NCBI GenBank assembly: GCA_029844215.1
Contig: CM056721.1
Location: 60,243,815 to 60,307,814, forward strand
DNA: 64,000 nucleotides
Direction: 5' to 3'
Source: Przewalskia tangutica
Lineage: Eukaryota; Streptophyta; Magnoliopsida; Solanales; Solanaceae
Shown here: piece by piece, positions 1 through 11,603 of the stretch
Layout of the letters: each line of letters opens with the position of its first letter
How positions within the stretch are numbered: the stretch's first letter is position 1
The notes under the pieces: generated by a model
Seen by the model: the letters and a program-made list of their open reading frames with translations, nothing else
The model's database searches: none
What the model was told of the DNA's origin: nothing
Position numbers and translations under genes: made by a program

Positions 1-392
1 TTGGAATTTACACGGAAATATGGCTCTCTGAAGTTCCGGCGCCGCGATCACGAGATTGGCGCGCAGCCTGCTAGTCGGATGGCTCTGAGTTCCGAGCCGC
101 GGCCACGATTCTGGCGCCGCGTGCGACGACTTTTCCTTTTTTCAGCGTTTTTGCTCATTTTTCCTCGGTTTTAGCTTTCAGTCCACCTGTCATCCAACAA
201 CACAAAACAAGAACCCAAGACCGTGAGACTGTTCAAGACAAAATAAAATAAACTAAAGACAGAAATTAAAATAACATAATTAAAAACATTGGGTTGCCTC
301 CCAACAAGCGTTGTCTTTAACGTCTTTTAGCCGGACGCAATTAACCTTTACGAGTGCCCATTGGATCCTTCCGAGCGCTTGCAATCCATGAG
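1..392 (-). other. A1 non-coding region downstream of the gag-like ORF
   Basis: No ORF of note lies here. On the minus strand the segment carries the near-palindrome gttgggaggcaaccc (305 to 291), which I recall as common downstream of coding regions in plant Ty3/gypsy elements. It is followed by an AT-rich stretch and then a GC-rich block (about 40 to 125) towards the window edge. Confidence 0.5.
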
Positions 393-929
393 TTATTGTG
401 CGAGTCTCACTTTTCCTACAACCATCTGTTCAAACAAGGGCCTCAAACATAAAATTATCCCCCAAGTATACAAGACAAGCTTGTCTTTTAGGCTCTCTCT
501 AATGTAGGGATCAGTGAGATTCCCAACATCTCTCAACTCTAGGGGGTGCCCTTGAAGGTATGGACTTTCTATTTGGGGATCAACAGTGGCCGTTGGTGGT
601 ATTTCTTTTGCAATAGGTATAGGAAAAAGAATTTCCAAAGAATCCAAAAAGGTGAATAATTGGATTTCAGTAATCGTTTCCTTCTCTACACCAACTACCT
701 CGTCATATTCCTCAACAACTGGGTGTGGTTCAGGCTCGCTCATCCTATCCCTTAGTTGCCCTATTTGTATCTCCAACTTTCTGAAGGACTCTCTTGTCTC
801 AGCCATAAACTGAGTCTGGCACTTGGTGAACATAAGTATGCCTGCCCACAACTCATTTCGATCTTCCTCTGACATCTGTGGGTTAAGCTGTTGTTGATGA
901 TTCCACTGTCTCTGATAGTCGTAGTCCAT
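393..929 (-). CDS. Short gag-like ORF of element A1
   Basis: This is an open frame of 178 codons on the minus strand, beginning about 155 bases downstream of the tRNA-Asp primer site. The first 65 residues are Gln-rich and charged (start MDYDYQRQWNHQQQ). The stretch FRKLEIQIGQLRDRM resembles the KLExQIGQ segment common in Gag proteins of Athila/Tat-lineage elements and is probably coiled coil. An acidic middle (EPEPHPVVEEYDEVVGVEKE) follows, then a hydrophobic tail with no zinc knuckle. It is far shorter than an autonomous Gag and is not joined to pol. It could encode a truncated Gag or be a relic. Family assignment rests mainly on the primer site and position. Confidence 0.45.
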   Translation of the reverse strand: MDYDYQRQWNHQQQLNPQMSEEDRNELWAGILMFTKCQTQFMAETRESFRKLEIQIGQLRDRMSEPEPHPVVEEYDEVVGVEKETITEIQLFTFLDSLEILFPIPIAKEIPPTATVDPQIESPYLQGHPLELRDVGNLTDPYIRESLKDKLVLYTWGIILCLRPLFEQMVVGKVRLAQ

Positions 930-1083
930 GTGTCCTGATTTATTTATTTTTCGAATTTAACCTGCAAAATAAGAAAAACAAAAAAAATGATAAAAAGATG
1001 CTCGCAGAACAAGTTAGAAACTTGTTCTTGGAGCAACCAAATTAGAAATAAGAATAGATAAATCGATATTGAAAGTAAGCCAA

Positions 1084-1101
1084 TCCCCGGCAACGGCGCC
1101 A
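1084..1101 (-). other. A1 primer-binding site (tRNA-Asp type)
   Basis: The minus strand reads TGGCGCCGTTGCCGGGGA. This matches the tRNA-Asp primer-binding site known from Athila elements. It lies 6 bases inside the LTR end at 1108. Confidence 0.85.
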
Positions 1102-1107
1102 AAAACT

Positions 1108-2617
1108 TGATGCGCGAAAAGATGCACACACTTTAACGCAAGTGCACGTTGTCGACTCAAGTAATATAGTCTAGGTAAGACCGAATATCGTCCTCAAGGA
1201 TTGGTTTTCAAGTACCGGTTATCTATCCTATGGTATCTATTTGGTTAACGTAATTTTGAGGTTTTAAACTAATAATGCAAGAAATAAACTAATTATAAGA
1301 ATACTTTGATTTAAATCAGTTATGATGGGGGATTAGGACTTCCAAGATCATCAACTATCCACTCTATTCAATCCTTAATATAATTAGACTGTCTTCTTCT
1401 TCTACGTTAAGCTAGCAGGTTTACGAAATCGTTTTATATTCCCGTTAAGGATATATAAACACTCAACCCAAGTATTGCTCCTTTCTACCTTTCGGTGATA
1501 AGGATAACTCTATAGGAGGATTAAGAACAAAAACCTAGTTAACCGTCACGCACCATGCGTAAAATTAGGGTTGTTAAGCCTCTCATTAACGCTACATAAA
1601 TAATTGAGGTATTTTCATCCCCAATCCAAAATATGTCTACCCAACTTACAGCATATTCACAATCTCCTCCTTTCGAAGTTTGATTAGAAATCATATAATG
1701 ATAATTAGTTGTCAATTAATTACCAAGCATTCAAAGCAATTATTGGATAGATCTTAACTAAGTGAAGAAGAAATCAACTACTATATTAATTCATGAATAG
1801 AGTTTCAAGTGAATCACAAGGAAATACCTAATAAAGTAATTAGCTCCTAGCCATTGTCACGCTACGAACTAATACAAACTCCATACATGAACTGAAATAA
1901 ATAAAGCAAAAAGAACGAAAAGAAAAATACTCAAGAACGAGACTCCAAGCCTTCTAGCATCCAAGGGTTGTGTTGTGGAATATTTACAAGATGAAGTGGT
2001 GGATGGATGGATGGATGTAGAATGGGGAATGGTGGAATGGAGAAAATAATAATTCTTCTAATGATGTAGAGTATTTAGAGCCAAAGAATCCTTTTGGTGA
2101 AGGGTTAGGGATTTTGTAGGTAGGAAAAGTTATTAGAATCCTTTTTGGTAAGGGTTTTAAGGTAGGAAAAGTTATCCCTTTAGGTAGGAAAAATTATCCC
2201 TTTAGGATTACGAAGCGTGTCGATTCGGCCAAAGACATAATTCCAGCGTCGTATGCGCGGCAGGCGCGGCTGAAAACCTGCAACTTTCCGAGCTTCCAGC
2301 ACATTGGGAGCATGGCTTGCCGGTAGCCATGACTCGGTGACATTTTTCAGCGGTCCGTCGTTGCCCTTTTTTCGTCCGGACTTCGTCTGAACTCCTCTAT
2401 AATTCCCGGAACTTCTTAGACTTTATTTCTTGGCCCTTTTTGGGTGCAATTCCATCTCATTTACGCTCATTTCATCTCCTTTTCACCATTTCTCCATTTA
2501 TGACCGCTGTGACACAAAAGAAAGGAAAACGACCCTAATACTATACTAAACATAAATAAAATGAGTAAAATACTAATTAAAAATGACTCAAAAAGTGTAT
2601 ATAAAATACACCGATCA
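1108..2617 (-). repeat. A1 5' LTR (about 1.5 kb)
   Basis: The segment is bounded by TG...CA (tgatgcgcg at 1108; accgatca ending 2617). It is AT-rich with no convincing ORF. On the minus strand it opens TGATCGGTGTATTTTATATA, which contains a TATA-like stretch close to the LTR start. The right edge touches gtcgg, the presumed TSD copy. Confidence 0.75.
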
Positions 2618-2631
2618 GTCGGGTAGTGACA
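2618..2631 (+). repeat. T1 5' LTR, last 14 bases
   Basis: The sequence gtcgggtagtgaca matches the 3' LTR terminus of T1 (gttgggtcgtgaca ending 41874) and is followed by aaag and the primer site. The rest of this LTR lies beyond A1, left of the window. The first five bases may be one copy of the A1 TSD. Confidence 0.7.
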
Positions 2632-2831
2632 AAAGTGGTATCAGAGCAGTTAATCCTCGGAAAGTGTCTACAGACCGTATCTAGTAGAGTCTTGATTATC
2701 GGCGTGTTGTGCACCACACATATAATCAGGAGACTGCAGGATATTTAGGATTGGTTTCCATTCTTCTCACTCTGAGATCGTGCCTTAGAGCTGTGTTATA
2801 AGTTGGACTCCCTCTGGCGTATTCGTATGTG
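2632..2831 (+). other. T1 primer-binding site and untranslated leader
   Basis: tggtatcagagc at 2636-2647 is the standard initiator-Met tRNA primer site and is unaltered here. The leader runs to cgtatgtg, where T2 inserted (TSD atgtg 2827-2831), and resumes at 21767 a few bases before the gag ATG. The same leader is recognisable in T2, T3, T4, T7, T8 and T9. Confidence 0.85.
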
Positions 2832-3239
2832 TGTTATACCCCGTATTTCCAGAGTATGTACGTAAGGACGTACGTAGAAAAGTTTGAACTTTAAAGTTGG
2901 CTAGGACGATTTATTTTTGTGCACAACACCCGATTAGAGTCGTTTTTCGACGAAACGTTTTACACAACTTGCGAAGGGAAAATTCCGGCTATGTCATTTC
3001 TAATTTTTGCGGATTTTTCCGAGAGACGAAATATTTTGGACCAACGAGAGGGCGACACTTGTCACCCTCAAGTTGGTGAAGGTGGGGCGGCTTTTGGACG
3101 ATGGAAGACAAGAGTTGGTAGGATATTTTTTTGTAGATATTTTGTGAGGGTTTTAAGGAGTAGGGACTAGGGGGCACTTGGGCACATCTTGGCCCTCCAC
3201 TTGCCCCCCACTTGGCTAGATCATGGCCCTTGGTTTCCC

Positions 3240-3247
3240 TATAAATA
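3240..3247 (+). promoter_or_regulatory. TATA box, T2 5' LTR, first copy
   Basis: TATAAATA is followed by a C-rich tract (cccctccc). The same box and C-rich context appear in most of the LTRs here, so it is the likely U3 core promoter. Confidence 0.65.
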
Positions 3248-3380
3248 CCCCTCCCTTTGTGAAGCTTTCTTCATCCACTCCTCACTTCCTCTAGTCTTGA
3301 AACCCCTCCCCCATTTTCGTGAAGGCCCTTGGCCGAGAGTCCCCTCCCCCACTTGGCTAGATCATGGCCCTTGGTTTCCC

Positions 3381-3388
3381 TATAAATA
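3381..3388 (+). promoter_or_regulatory. TATA box, T2 5' LTR, second copy
   Basis: TATAAATA lies exactly 141 bases after the first box, inside the tandem duplication. Confidence 0.65.
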
Positions 3389-5349
3389 CCCCTCCCTTTG
3401 TGAAGCTTTATTCATCCACTCCTCACTTCCTCTAGTCTTGAAACCCCTCCCCCATTTTCGTGAAGGCCCTTGGCCGAGAGTCCCCTCCCATGGTGAGGCC
3501 CTTGGCGAGAGCCCCTCCCATGGCGAGAGTACCCTCCTCCTGAGTGGGGTTGGTAGGGTATACACCCCTTGTGGTGTTGTCTCGTATAAATACCCCCCCT
3601 CTTGGTAGAAATACTCTCCAAAGTATTGTTCTTATACCCAAATACCTTAGTAGTATACCTTGTAGTATTCCAAAGTTACCTCTGCGTAGAGCACGGAAAT
3701 ACTACCTTTTGTCCTTTTAGTCTCAAACCGAAACCCTAAGGAAATCTTCATAGCGAGTTGAAGTATATAGAATAAGTTGTGTAGAACTTCTAAGGGTTGT
3801 TTGGAGCGGGTTGGAGCGCACGGAGTAGGAGCTAAACCTTGCTCAGGATCGACATTATAACTTGGATAATTTTGGGCTTATCGAGGTAAATATTCTTGTC
3901 CCCTTATTGTAATTGGAAATTACATGTTGTAGGATTATATAGTTGAAATATACTATATATAGAACTGAACATAGCTTTGCGGCAATGTCTTTTGACTTAA
4001 GCCTGAATATAAAGAAGAGAACTGAACTGTAATTACATAGGACTGTATTACAGTAGACTTGTGTGGTATTCTGTGTAGTAGAATTGTACACGTCCGGTTA
4101 GACGTATAAACCCCCCCCCCCTGGTTGGCTTGGTAGCCGACCTCGATAGAGGAGGAGATTTACGCGGTTGCGGGGAGGTCTTCTTGCGAATTTTACGTAG
4201 AATATGGAACCGTGCGTTTAGAAGTTAATAGACATTTGTGGCCTATATAGGTGGAAGTACTACGAGTAGCGTATTCTACTTGAAGAGTGGAAAAGGCTAG
4301 CCAGATTCTGATCTTGTGGAGCGTTTTGCTTATTATCGATAATCGTCGCGGTATGTGAACCTCTTCCTATCCTTTCTAGCATGATGTTTTGTAAACTATG
4401 TAGTGCGGTGAGCGTCATGTGCTAAATGAGTTGGTTGGTTTAAAACATAGGGTGTTATAATAGCTTTATGGGAAGTTAGTTATAACGACTACATGTAGGT
4501 AAAAGAATGGTTTATTGATTGTAGAAGTTAAGAGACTTGATCTTGAAAGATAAGAGACTTAACTTGTTTTACTTGGTAATTAACATTTTGTTAAAAATGT
4601 TGTAAAACCTCATTCGCGGGTAATGAGTACTTGGTTTTAAAAGAATAATGTTTTAGTGATTGCGGAACTGAGAATAAGTGTCGAGCAAACCACAGCAGCG
4701 CTAATAAAGGAAAATGTATTGACAAATAACTAATTGTTATTAAAACCAGTAGAAACCTCCATCTGCATAGAAGCTAAGATAAGACAAAATTGTATTACAT
4801 TTCCTAGATCATGGCTGCTGTAACAAGATTGTTATAAACAAGAATAAACGACTCACACATAAGACATATGTTACTCAATTGTTTTAAAAGGGATTAAGAC
4901 TATGAGTTATGAAACCTTTCTAAAATGAGGAACTTGAGCATTTGAAATTAGGCAAACTTGAACGTTTGGAAAATAATGTTGTTACTTGATTTTACAAAGG
5001 GAAGTATTTTGGTTTACTTAAAAAGATAGTCACTCTATTTTATACTACGGGTATTGTGTGACTTCTGTGAAAGAAACGGATCTTTTAAAAGAGTTAATGT
5101 ATGAAGTACTTTGGGGATAGATACCCGAACTTATTAGCATAAAGTACCTTGTGTGAATAACGTGATTTTGTTGGTTTGTGATAGCCTTGTAAAACTTTCT
5201 TGTTGATTTGATAAGTAAACATGTTAGGATGCTACGTGTGTTAGTATCTTGTGATTGTTGTAAGGGGGTCATTCTTGCTATGCTTACGTTGCTAACCGGT
5301 AAGTCCGTTGTACTATTATTATATCACCTACCCCCTTGACTTGTTATAC

Positions 5350-5700
5350 CGAGGGCTTGCCACCCTTGATGCTGGTCTATACGGCCTATGCGGTCTGTGA
5401 GACTATGCGGAGCAGCGGTATGCTCCAGGATTGATCATTCCGGGTATTTAGCCCGATGCGGGGGATGCCCTATGCGGTCCATGGGACTATGCGGTCTATT
5501 GAGACTATGCGGGCTGTGGGAGTCCAGACGGATACCGGGGGTTAAAGCGCCCCGTCACGGGAGTATACCTCGGTGATGCAGGACCATGATTCGAGGAATA
5601 CCTCATGCGCGTAATGTGTGACCTATGCGGGCTGCGGTAAGTTCGAGAATAGCGCGCATTGATCTGCGGGCGGTGGCGGCCGATCATGTGGTTGATGCAG
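5350..5700 (+). repeat. GC-rich tatgcgg module in the T2 5' LTR
   Basis: The motif (c/a)tatgcgg recurs many times with gatgcgggg and ttccaggat between copies. The module occurs at the equivalent place in the T1, T4, T5, T7 and T8 LTRs. It is where LTR pairs differ most. Confidence 0.7.
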
Positions 5701-6473
5701 AAAGACCTCGTGATCTGATTTTATAGCATTTTTGATCTGTGGGTTTTAGTAGTGGGCTATGCGCCTTCGTACTTACCGTGCGGTTTTATGATGACACGGT
5801 GGGACACGGTGTTGGATGTATTCCTTGGTGCTTTTATATCATGGGCTGGCGGTGAGGAAGGTATTCCACGGGCATGATTGATGTTGTGGCGTGAGACCCG
5901 TTGTTATACTTGAGTAATGACTTAAGGCGTGAGTCACGACTTGACATAGCGCTTTATTGTGGCGTAGTTTGGTTATCATACATGTCTCTGCTTTATATAG
6001 ACTACTATGATTTCATTTCTGATATTTTTGATTTCACATACTTGGTACTGTTGTCGACCTCGCCCGAAGTGCGTTCATGCCGCGGTAGAGGTACACTTGA
6101 TATTGATCCTCGCTCATAAGTCACTGATTCGGCGTTTGGGAAGCTCCGTTTCTCGGAGGCTTATCGATGGTATAGTCCCCTGTCGTTGTAGGTACTTACA
6201 TTCGAGGTATGGCGGGAACACTGTCCGCCATTGTTGTCGTATCATTCTTAGAGGTTTGTAATCTTGTTGTGGGCGAGTTGTAGAAAGGGATATGCTTTTT
6301 CAAATTGTTATTCATATATATCTTGAAGGTAACCGTTTTTGGTTAGCTTTGTCTTCTTATTTCAACCGTCTTATTACATTGGTTTATGTATTGTCTTTAT
6401 ATTCACGATTTCTCGATGTATGACTCTTGGGGTGCGGGTAAGGCACGATCCACGAACCGGTTCGGTCGTGACA

Positions 6474-6678
6474 AAAGTGGTATCGAGCGATTAATCCTCG
6501 GAAAGTGTCTACAGACCGTATCTAGTAGAGTCTTGATTATCGGTGTGTTGTGCACCACACCAATAATCAGGAGGCTATAGGATATTTAGGATTGGTTTCC
6601 ATTCTTCTCACTCTGAGATCGTGCCTTAGAGCGGTGTTGTAAGTTGGACCATCTAACGTATTTCTTTCCCTTACCGTT
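6474..6678 (+). other. T2 primer-binding site and leader
   Basis: The primer site reads tggtatcgagcg (6478-6489) where T1 and T7 have tggtatcagagc; each CAG has become CG. ctgcagg in the T1 and T7 leaders reads ctatagg here. Confidence 0.8.
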
Positions 6679-7470
6679 ATGCCTCCGCGTAGGGCAAACC
6701 CGGGCCCAGGAGGGCAAGGCAGCCGAGGGAGCTGCGAGTAGAGTAAGAGGGTTACGAGGGCACAGGCCCAATCATCACCTGGGGTGGTGCTTCATTTGGG
6801 GAGTTCTGCGACGTCACCATCCCCAGAAGAGTTTAGCACGGCGGCAGCAGTTCCTACTGCGACCTTGATTTATGAACTTTCAGTTCCACGACCGGGAACA
6901 GAGAATATAGATTGCAAAGAGGCGACCCTGTTACTAGCTATGGATTTGGCTACCAGAGAGTATACCGATGTACCGCAAGTCTCGATGAATATCTAAGAGA
7001 GGGTTGTGCAAGAGTAATTCTTGATTGAAGCTTGAGCATGGCACGTATGCGGGCTTATGCGCGGCGAGTCAAGAAGCGTAGAGATCGACGGGTTAACGAG
7101 GGCGGCGGCGAGAGGGCCATTCTGTGAGTCCTTTGGTAACTTTGGCGAACCGCCTCGGCCAGATTGGTTATGCGCCTCGCGAGCAGTGGTTATCCCGGGG
7201 TTGGGGCGTTGGGGTATGCGATTAGTTAGTCGAGCTCGAGCTTAGATTCACACGGCTACGTAGGTTCCGGCCAGTGGTTAGTTTTTCCCGGTATTCACGG
7301 TGTGTGAGCGTCATCGGGAATGTCTTCTTTTGTTGGTGCTCGTTTCTCCGGCGGCCGTCAGGGCCATGTGTCGAAAGGATGTCCTAGTAGGAGGACTCAG
7401 CCTTCAGGATCGGTGGGTAGTTCGTCATCTTCCCTAGCTATGCGCCTTACGGGGCAGGTTTGATTAGAAC
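6679..7470 (+). pseudogene. T2 gag remnant with core deleted
   Basis: The ATG at 6679 opens MPPRRANPGPG and soon hits a stop through a frameshift. The N-terminal disordered part (to about 6950) is recognisable by comparison with T7. The central Gag region (ARADRF...DSLARYVPALVADMED in relatives) is missing: the frame jumps to a segment equivalent to the tail after the core at about 6960. One zinc-knuckle region (about 7290-7400) remains, with the second knuckle gone. It cannot encode a full Gag as given; some frameshifts may be consensus errors. Confidence 0.7.
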
Positions 7471-8090
7471 GACTAAGGGGAGTGAAACAGTAGATATAGA
7501 TATATCTTTAACCCTCTAGAGATTTGTACGTATGTTGAGATGAGTATATCTTAAGTGCTATGTTCTGATAGCAGTGTGTTAATTGTGATTAGAAATCATG
7601 GTTAGTAACCGGGAAAGATTGGGGGATAGGAAAAGTGTGAGGCTTAGAGCTTTATACGTAGAGACCTTAGAGGTAAGGCCATCTCGGGTAAAGATGTATT
7701 GTTATGTTTGATCCTTATCGGAGTGCATAGTGCACGTGAGATATGTTTGTGTGATAAGTCCCTGAGTAGTGTGGAAGGAAAGAGGGTAGTTGAGCTAAGA
7801 AGACCGCTAGGTTTTCGTAACGTGGATTAGTGAGATTGTTCCGGATCAAAGAGCAAGTGTTGTACGCGAGAGTGGGTCGGGTTGAGGCCATGCCGCGGGT
7901 CAACCCGCGACCTGTTTGGTGGTGGGGTCAGTTTGTGGTGGTCCCGCCTTGTGGTAGGGTCACGAGGGTGTTAGGCCCAAGTTTAGTTAACCAGCGTACG
8001 AGTTCGTGGATGCGTTCGACCAGTAGTCGGGCCGAGGAGGTCAGCCCGTCTTGTCTTCTAGTAAAGACCGTTTACTCGACAGAGGGTTAT
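7471..8090 (+). other. T2 conserved non-coding spacer replacing protease-RT-RNase H
   Basis: This matches 16641-17160 (T3), 23132-23700 (T1), 49990-50540 (T7) and, in reverse orientation, part of 60726-61140 (T9). Shared landmarks include gtgataagtcc, ttgttcgga or ttgttccgga, gtgggtcgggttgagg, and cacgagg(g/a)tg(t/c)taggccca. It has no frame conserved between copies. Its origin is unknown. Confidence 0.75.
7894..7909 (+). other. Hairpin in the spacer (T2 copy)
   Basis: CGCGGGT-CA-ACCCGCG forms a perfect 7-bp stem with a two-base loop; as RNA the outer loop pair would probably open. The same element is in T1, T3 and T7, with a weaker copy in T9. Confidence 0.65.
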
Positions 8091-8530
8091 GCGAGATGAT
8101 CGCATCAGAAACGCTGTAAGGCTGCACGGGGTGCCTACCTTCACCTTATGTCAGACAGTGGAGCCCAGGGTACGGCTGTTTCTTTTTCTAGAGGTTTTAC
8201 CAGGCAGGGTTAGGAACTCAGGTGAGTCTCGTACGCGTTCGCCATGGGCGATATTTGGATTTCAGGGGTAGCGGTGAGGATCGTTGCCTCCTGTTAGGAA
8301 GTGTTTTACGGCTACCATTTCAGTGTTCGGATATCGCCTTGGCGCGCCTTGGGGCGAAAGTGTAAGTGCGGTCGATTGGTTCGACGTTGGCAAGGTTCAG
8401 ATAGTTGGTTCATACGTGTTCAGCAGGATGTGGATAGGGTGAAGCTTATCCAGAAGAGGTTATTGGCAGCTCAGAGAAATCGTGCGGATAATCGGCGACG
8501 ACGCTTAGAGTTCGAGTTGTGGTCGATGTC
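8091..8530 (+). pseudogene. T2 integrase C-terminal remnant
   Basis: Several frames together give VRLHGVPTF, then YHFSVR, then QQDVDRVKLIQKRLLAAQ and NRADNRRRRLEFEL. This is the end of the integrase catalytic core and the following domain of Ty3/gypsy Pol. The first catalytic Asp region and the HHCC finger are absent, and frameshifts separate the blocks. It cannot make active integrase. Confidence 0.75.
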
Positions 8531-8912
8531 TTGAAGGTACCACCGGATAGGGTGTGACGAGTTTTGAAGCTGACGATATGAAATGTGGTAAGTTATGAGA
8601 AAGAGTTCGAGTGTACAAGAAGGGTACGACACGTAAGGGAAGAAGCGGGCATGTATGGCAGGCATAGATGTGATCATTTCTTTTGTAAGGAGAAGGTGCT
8701 AAGGAAGTATATTTTTGACCTCGGGTAAGGGCTTTTGTGATGTTAGAGGTGTTTCCTCGTGGACTTGGAGGTAAGTATTTGCGCAGGTGTTTCTGTGGCC
8801 AGGTGTGGCAGGATTTGTTCTCGTAAGTATAGTAGTGAAGACTATACTGGCGCGCGTTTGTTTTGAGACTTAGACGGAACATTCGGGACGAATGTTTCTA
8901 AGGAGGGGAGAA
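8531..8912 (+). other. T2 3' untranslated tail, palindrome and polypurine tract
   Basis: AACATTCG-gga-CGAATGTT (8878-8896) is followed by ctaaggaggggagaa; the purine tract aaggaggggagaa (8900-8912) touches the 3' LTR. Plus-strand DNA synthesis would start here. Confidence 0.85.
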
Positions 8913-11603
8913 TGTTATACCCGTATTTCAGGTATATGCGTAAGGGCGTGCGTGAAAAGTTTGAACTTTAAAGTTGGCTTGGACGATTTATTTTTGTGCA
9001 CAACACCCGATTAGAGTCGTTTTTAGACGAAACCTTTTAAACAACATGCGAAGGGAAAAATCCGGCTATGTCAATTCTAATTTTTGCGGATTTTTTTAGA
9101 GGCGAAATATTTTGGACCAACGAGAGGCGACACTTGTCACCCTCGAGTTGGTGAAGGTGAAGCGGCTTTTGGACGATGGAAGACAAGAGTTGGTAGGATA
9201 TTTTTGTAGATATTTTGTGAGGGTTTTAAGGAGTAGGGACTAGGGGCACTTGGGCACATCTTGGCCCTCACTTGCACCCACTTGGCTAGATCATGGCCCT
9301 TGGTTACCCTATAAATACCCCTCCCTTTGTGAAGCTTTCTTCATCCACTCCTCACTTCCTCTAGTCTTGAAACCCCTCCCCCATTTTCGTGAAGGCCGCC
9401 TTGGAGAGTCCCTCCCCTTGGTGAGGCCCTTGGCCGAGAGCCCTCCCATGGCGAGTACCCCCTCCTAGTGGGGTTGGTAGAGGGTATACACCCACTTGTG
9501 GTGTTGTCTCGTATAAATACCCACTCTTGGTAGAAATACTCTCAAAGTATTGTTACTATACCCAAATACCTTAGTAGTATACCTTGTAGTATTCCAAAGT
9601 TACCTCTGCACGTAGAGCAGAAATACTACCTTTTGTCCTTTAGTCTCAAACCGAAACCCTAAGGAAATCTTCATAGCGAGTTGAAGTATATAGAAGAAGT
9701 TGTGTAGTTCTAAGGGTTGTTTGGGCGGGTTGGAGCGCCGGAGTAGGAGCTAAACCTTGCTCGGGATCGACATTATAACTTGGATAATTTTGGGCTTATC
9801 GAGGTAAATATTCTTGTCCCTTATTGTAATTGGAAATTACATGTTGTAGGATTATATAGTTGAAGTATACTATATATAGAATGAACATAGCTTTGCGGCA
9901 ATGTCTTTTGACTTAAGCTGAATATAAAGAAGAGAAGCGACTGTAATTACATAGGGTGTATTCAGATGAACTTGTGTGGTATACGTGTAGTAGAATTGTA
10001 CGTCCGGTTAGGCGTATAAACCCCGGTTGGCTTGGTAGCGGCCTCGATAGAGGAGGAGATTTCTGTGATTTGCGGGAGAGTCTTTGCGAATTTTCTGTAG
10101 AATATGGAACCATGCGTTTAGATGTTAATAGACATTTGTGGCCTATATAGGTGGAAGTACTACGAGTAGCGTATTCTACTTGAAGAGTGGAAAAGGCTAG
10201 CAGATTCTGATCTTGTGGAGCGTTTTGCTTATTATCGATAATCGTCGTGAGGTATGTGAACCTCTTCCTATCCTTTCTAGCATGATGTTTTGTAAACTAT
10301 GTAGTGCGGTGAGCGTACATGTGCTAAATGAGTTGGTTGGTTTAAAACATAGGGTGTTATAATAGCTTTATGGGAAGTTAGTTATAACGACTCTATGTAG
10401 GTAAAAGAATGGTTTATTGATTGTAGAAGTTAAGAGACTTGATCTTGAAAGATAAGAGACTTAACTTGTTTTACTTGGTAATTAACATTTTGTTAAAAAT
10501 GTTGTAAAACCTCATTCGCGGGTAATGAGTACTTGGTTTTAAAAGAATAATGTTTTACTGATTTCGGAAATGAGAATAAGTGTCGAGCAAACCACAGCAG
10601 CGCTAATAAAGGAAAATGTATTGACAAATAACTAATTGTTATTAAAACCAGTAGAAACCTCCATCTGCATAGAAGCTAAGATAAGACAAAATTGTATTAC
10701 ATTTCCTAGATCATGGCTGCTGTAACAAGATTGTTATAAACAAGAATAAACGACTCACACATAAGACATATGTTACTCAATTGTTTTAAAAGGGATTAAG
10801 ACTATGAGTTATGAAACCTTTCTAAAATGAGAAACTTGAGCATTTGAAATTAGGCAAACTTGAACGTTTGGAAAATAATGTTGTTACTTGATTTTACAAA
10901 GGGAAGTATTTTGGTTTACTTAAAAAGATAGTCACTCTATTTTATACTACGGGTATTGTGTGACTTCTGTGAAAGAAACGGATCTTTTAAAAGAGTTAAT
11001 GTATGAAGTACTTTGGTGATAGATACCCGAACTTATTAGCATAAAGTACCTTGTGTGAATAACGTGATTTTGTTGGTTTGTGATAGCATTGTAAAACTTT
11101 CTTGTTGATTTGATAAGTAAACATGTTAGGATGCTACGTGTGTTAGTATCTTGTGATTGTTGTAAGGGGGTCATTCTTGCTATGCTTACGTTGCTAACCG
11201 GTAAGTCCGTTGTACTATTATTATATCACCTACCCCCTTGACTTGTTATACCGAGGGCTTGCCACCCTTGATGCGGGTCTATACGGCCTATGCGGTCTGT
11301 GAGACTATGCGAGGCGGTATGCTCGAGTTGATCATTCGGGTATTTAGCGTCACGGGGATGCCTATGCGGTCCGTAGGACTATGCGGTCTATTGAGACTAT
11401 GCGGTGTGGGAGTCGAGCGGATACGGGGTTAAGCTGCCCCGATGCGGGGTATACCTCGAGCGATGCAGGACCGTGATTCGAGGAATACCTCGTGCGGTGC
11501 GTGTGTGACTATGCGGAGGCTGCGGTAAGTTCGGGAATAGACGCGCACATTGATCTGCGAGTAGTGGCGGCCGATCATGTTGTGCGGTCTAGAAAGACCT
11601 CGT
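8913..11603 (+). repeat. T2 3' LTR, first part
   Basis: It starts tgttatacccg right after the polypurine tract. It matches the 5' LTR but with one promoter unit instead of two. It is broken at gacctcgt by T3; the uninterrupted site is seen in the 5' LTR near 5706-5713. Confidence 0.9.
9310..9317 (+). promoter_or_regulatory. TATA box, T2 3' LTR
   Basis: TATAAATA occurs as a single copy before cccctccc. Confidence 0.6.

Larger units (their letters stand above)
1..2617 (-). mobile_element. A1: Athila-type LTR retrotransposon, 5' part, running off the left edge
   Basis: Read on the minus strand, the order is LTR (2617 to 1108), a primer-binding site matching tRNA-Asp (1101 to 1084), a leader, a short gag-like ORF (929 to 393), and then non-coding sequence to the window edge. 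The tRNA-Asp site is the one typical of Athila elements. The right end abuts gtcgg and then the final bases of the T1 5' LTR, so A1 jumped into that LTR; the partner TSD is left of the window. The gag-like ORF is short and is followed by non-coding DNA rather than protease or RT, so a non-autonomous derivative is likely. The 3' LTR is not in view. Confidence 0.75.
3210..3491 (+). repeat. 141-bp tandem duplication carrying the LTR promoter (T2 5' LTR)
   Basis: The unit beginning acttggctagatcatggccc at 3210 repeats at 3351 with an offset of exactly 141 bases. Each unit holds one TATAAATA box. The T2 3' LTR has a single copy (about 9280-9420). Because 141 is a multiple of three, a long but meaningless ORF crosses both units. 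Confidence 0.9.
2832..6473 (+). repeat. T2 5' LTR (3.6 kb)
   Basis: It starts tgttataccccg and ends gtcgtgaca, followed by aaag and the primer site. The order is a U3 with two TATA boxes and C-rich tracts, an AT-rich middle, a GC-rich module full of tatgcgg (about 5350-5700), and a conserved U5 end. It aligns with 8913-11603 plus 20998-21761. ORFs within it are chance. Confidence 0.88.

Noticed and set aside
2636..2647. tRNA-like sequence
   Set aside because: It is the complement of a tRNA 3' end used as a primer site, not a tRNA gene; no cloverleaf is present.
3189..3608. 139-codon ORF with an internal 47-residue repeat
   Set aside because: It lies over the duplicated TATA region of the T2 LTR; the repeat is the 141-bp duplication.
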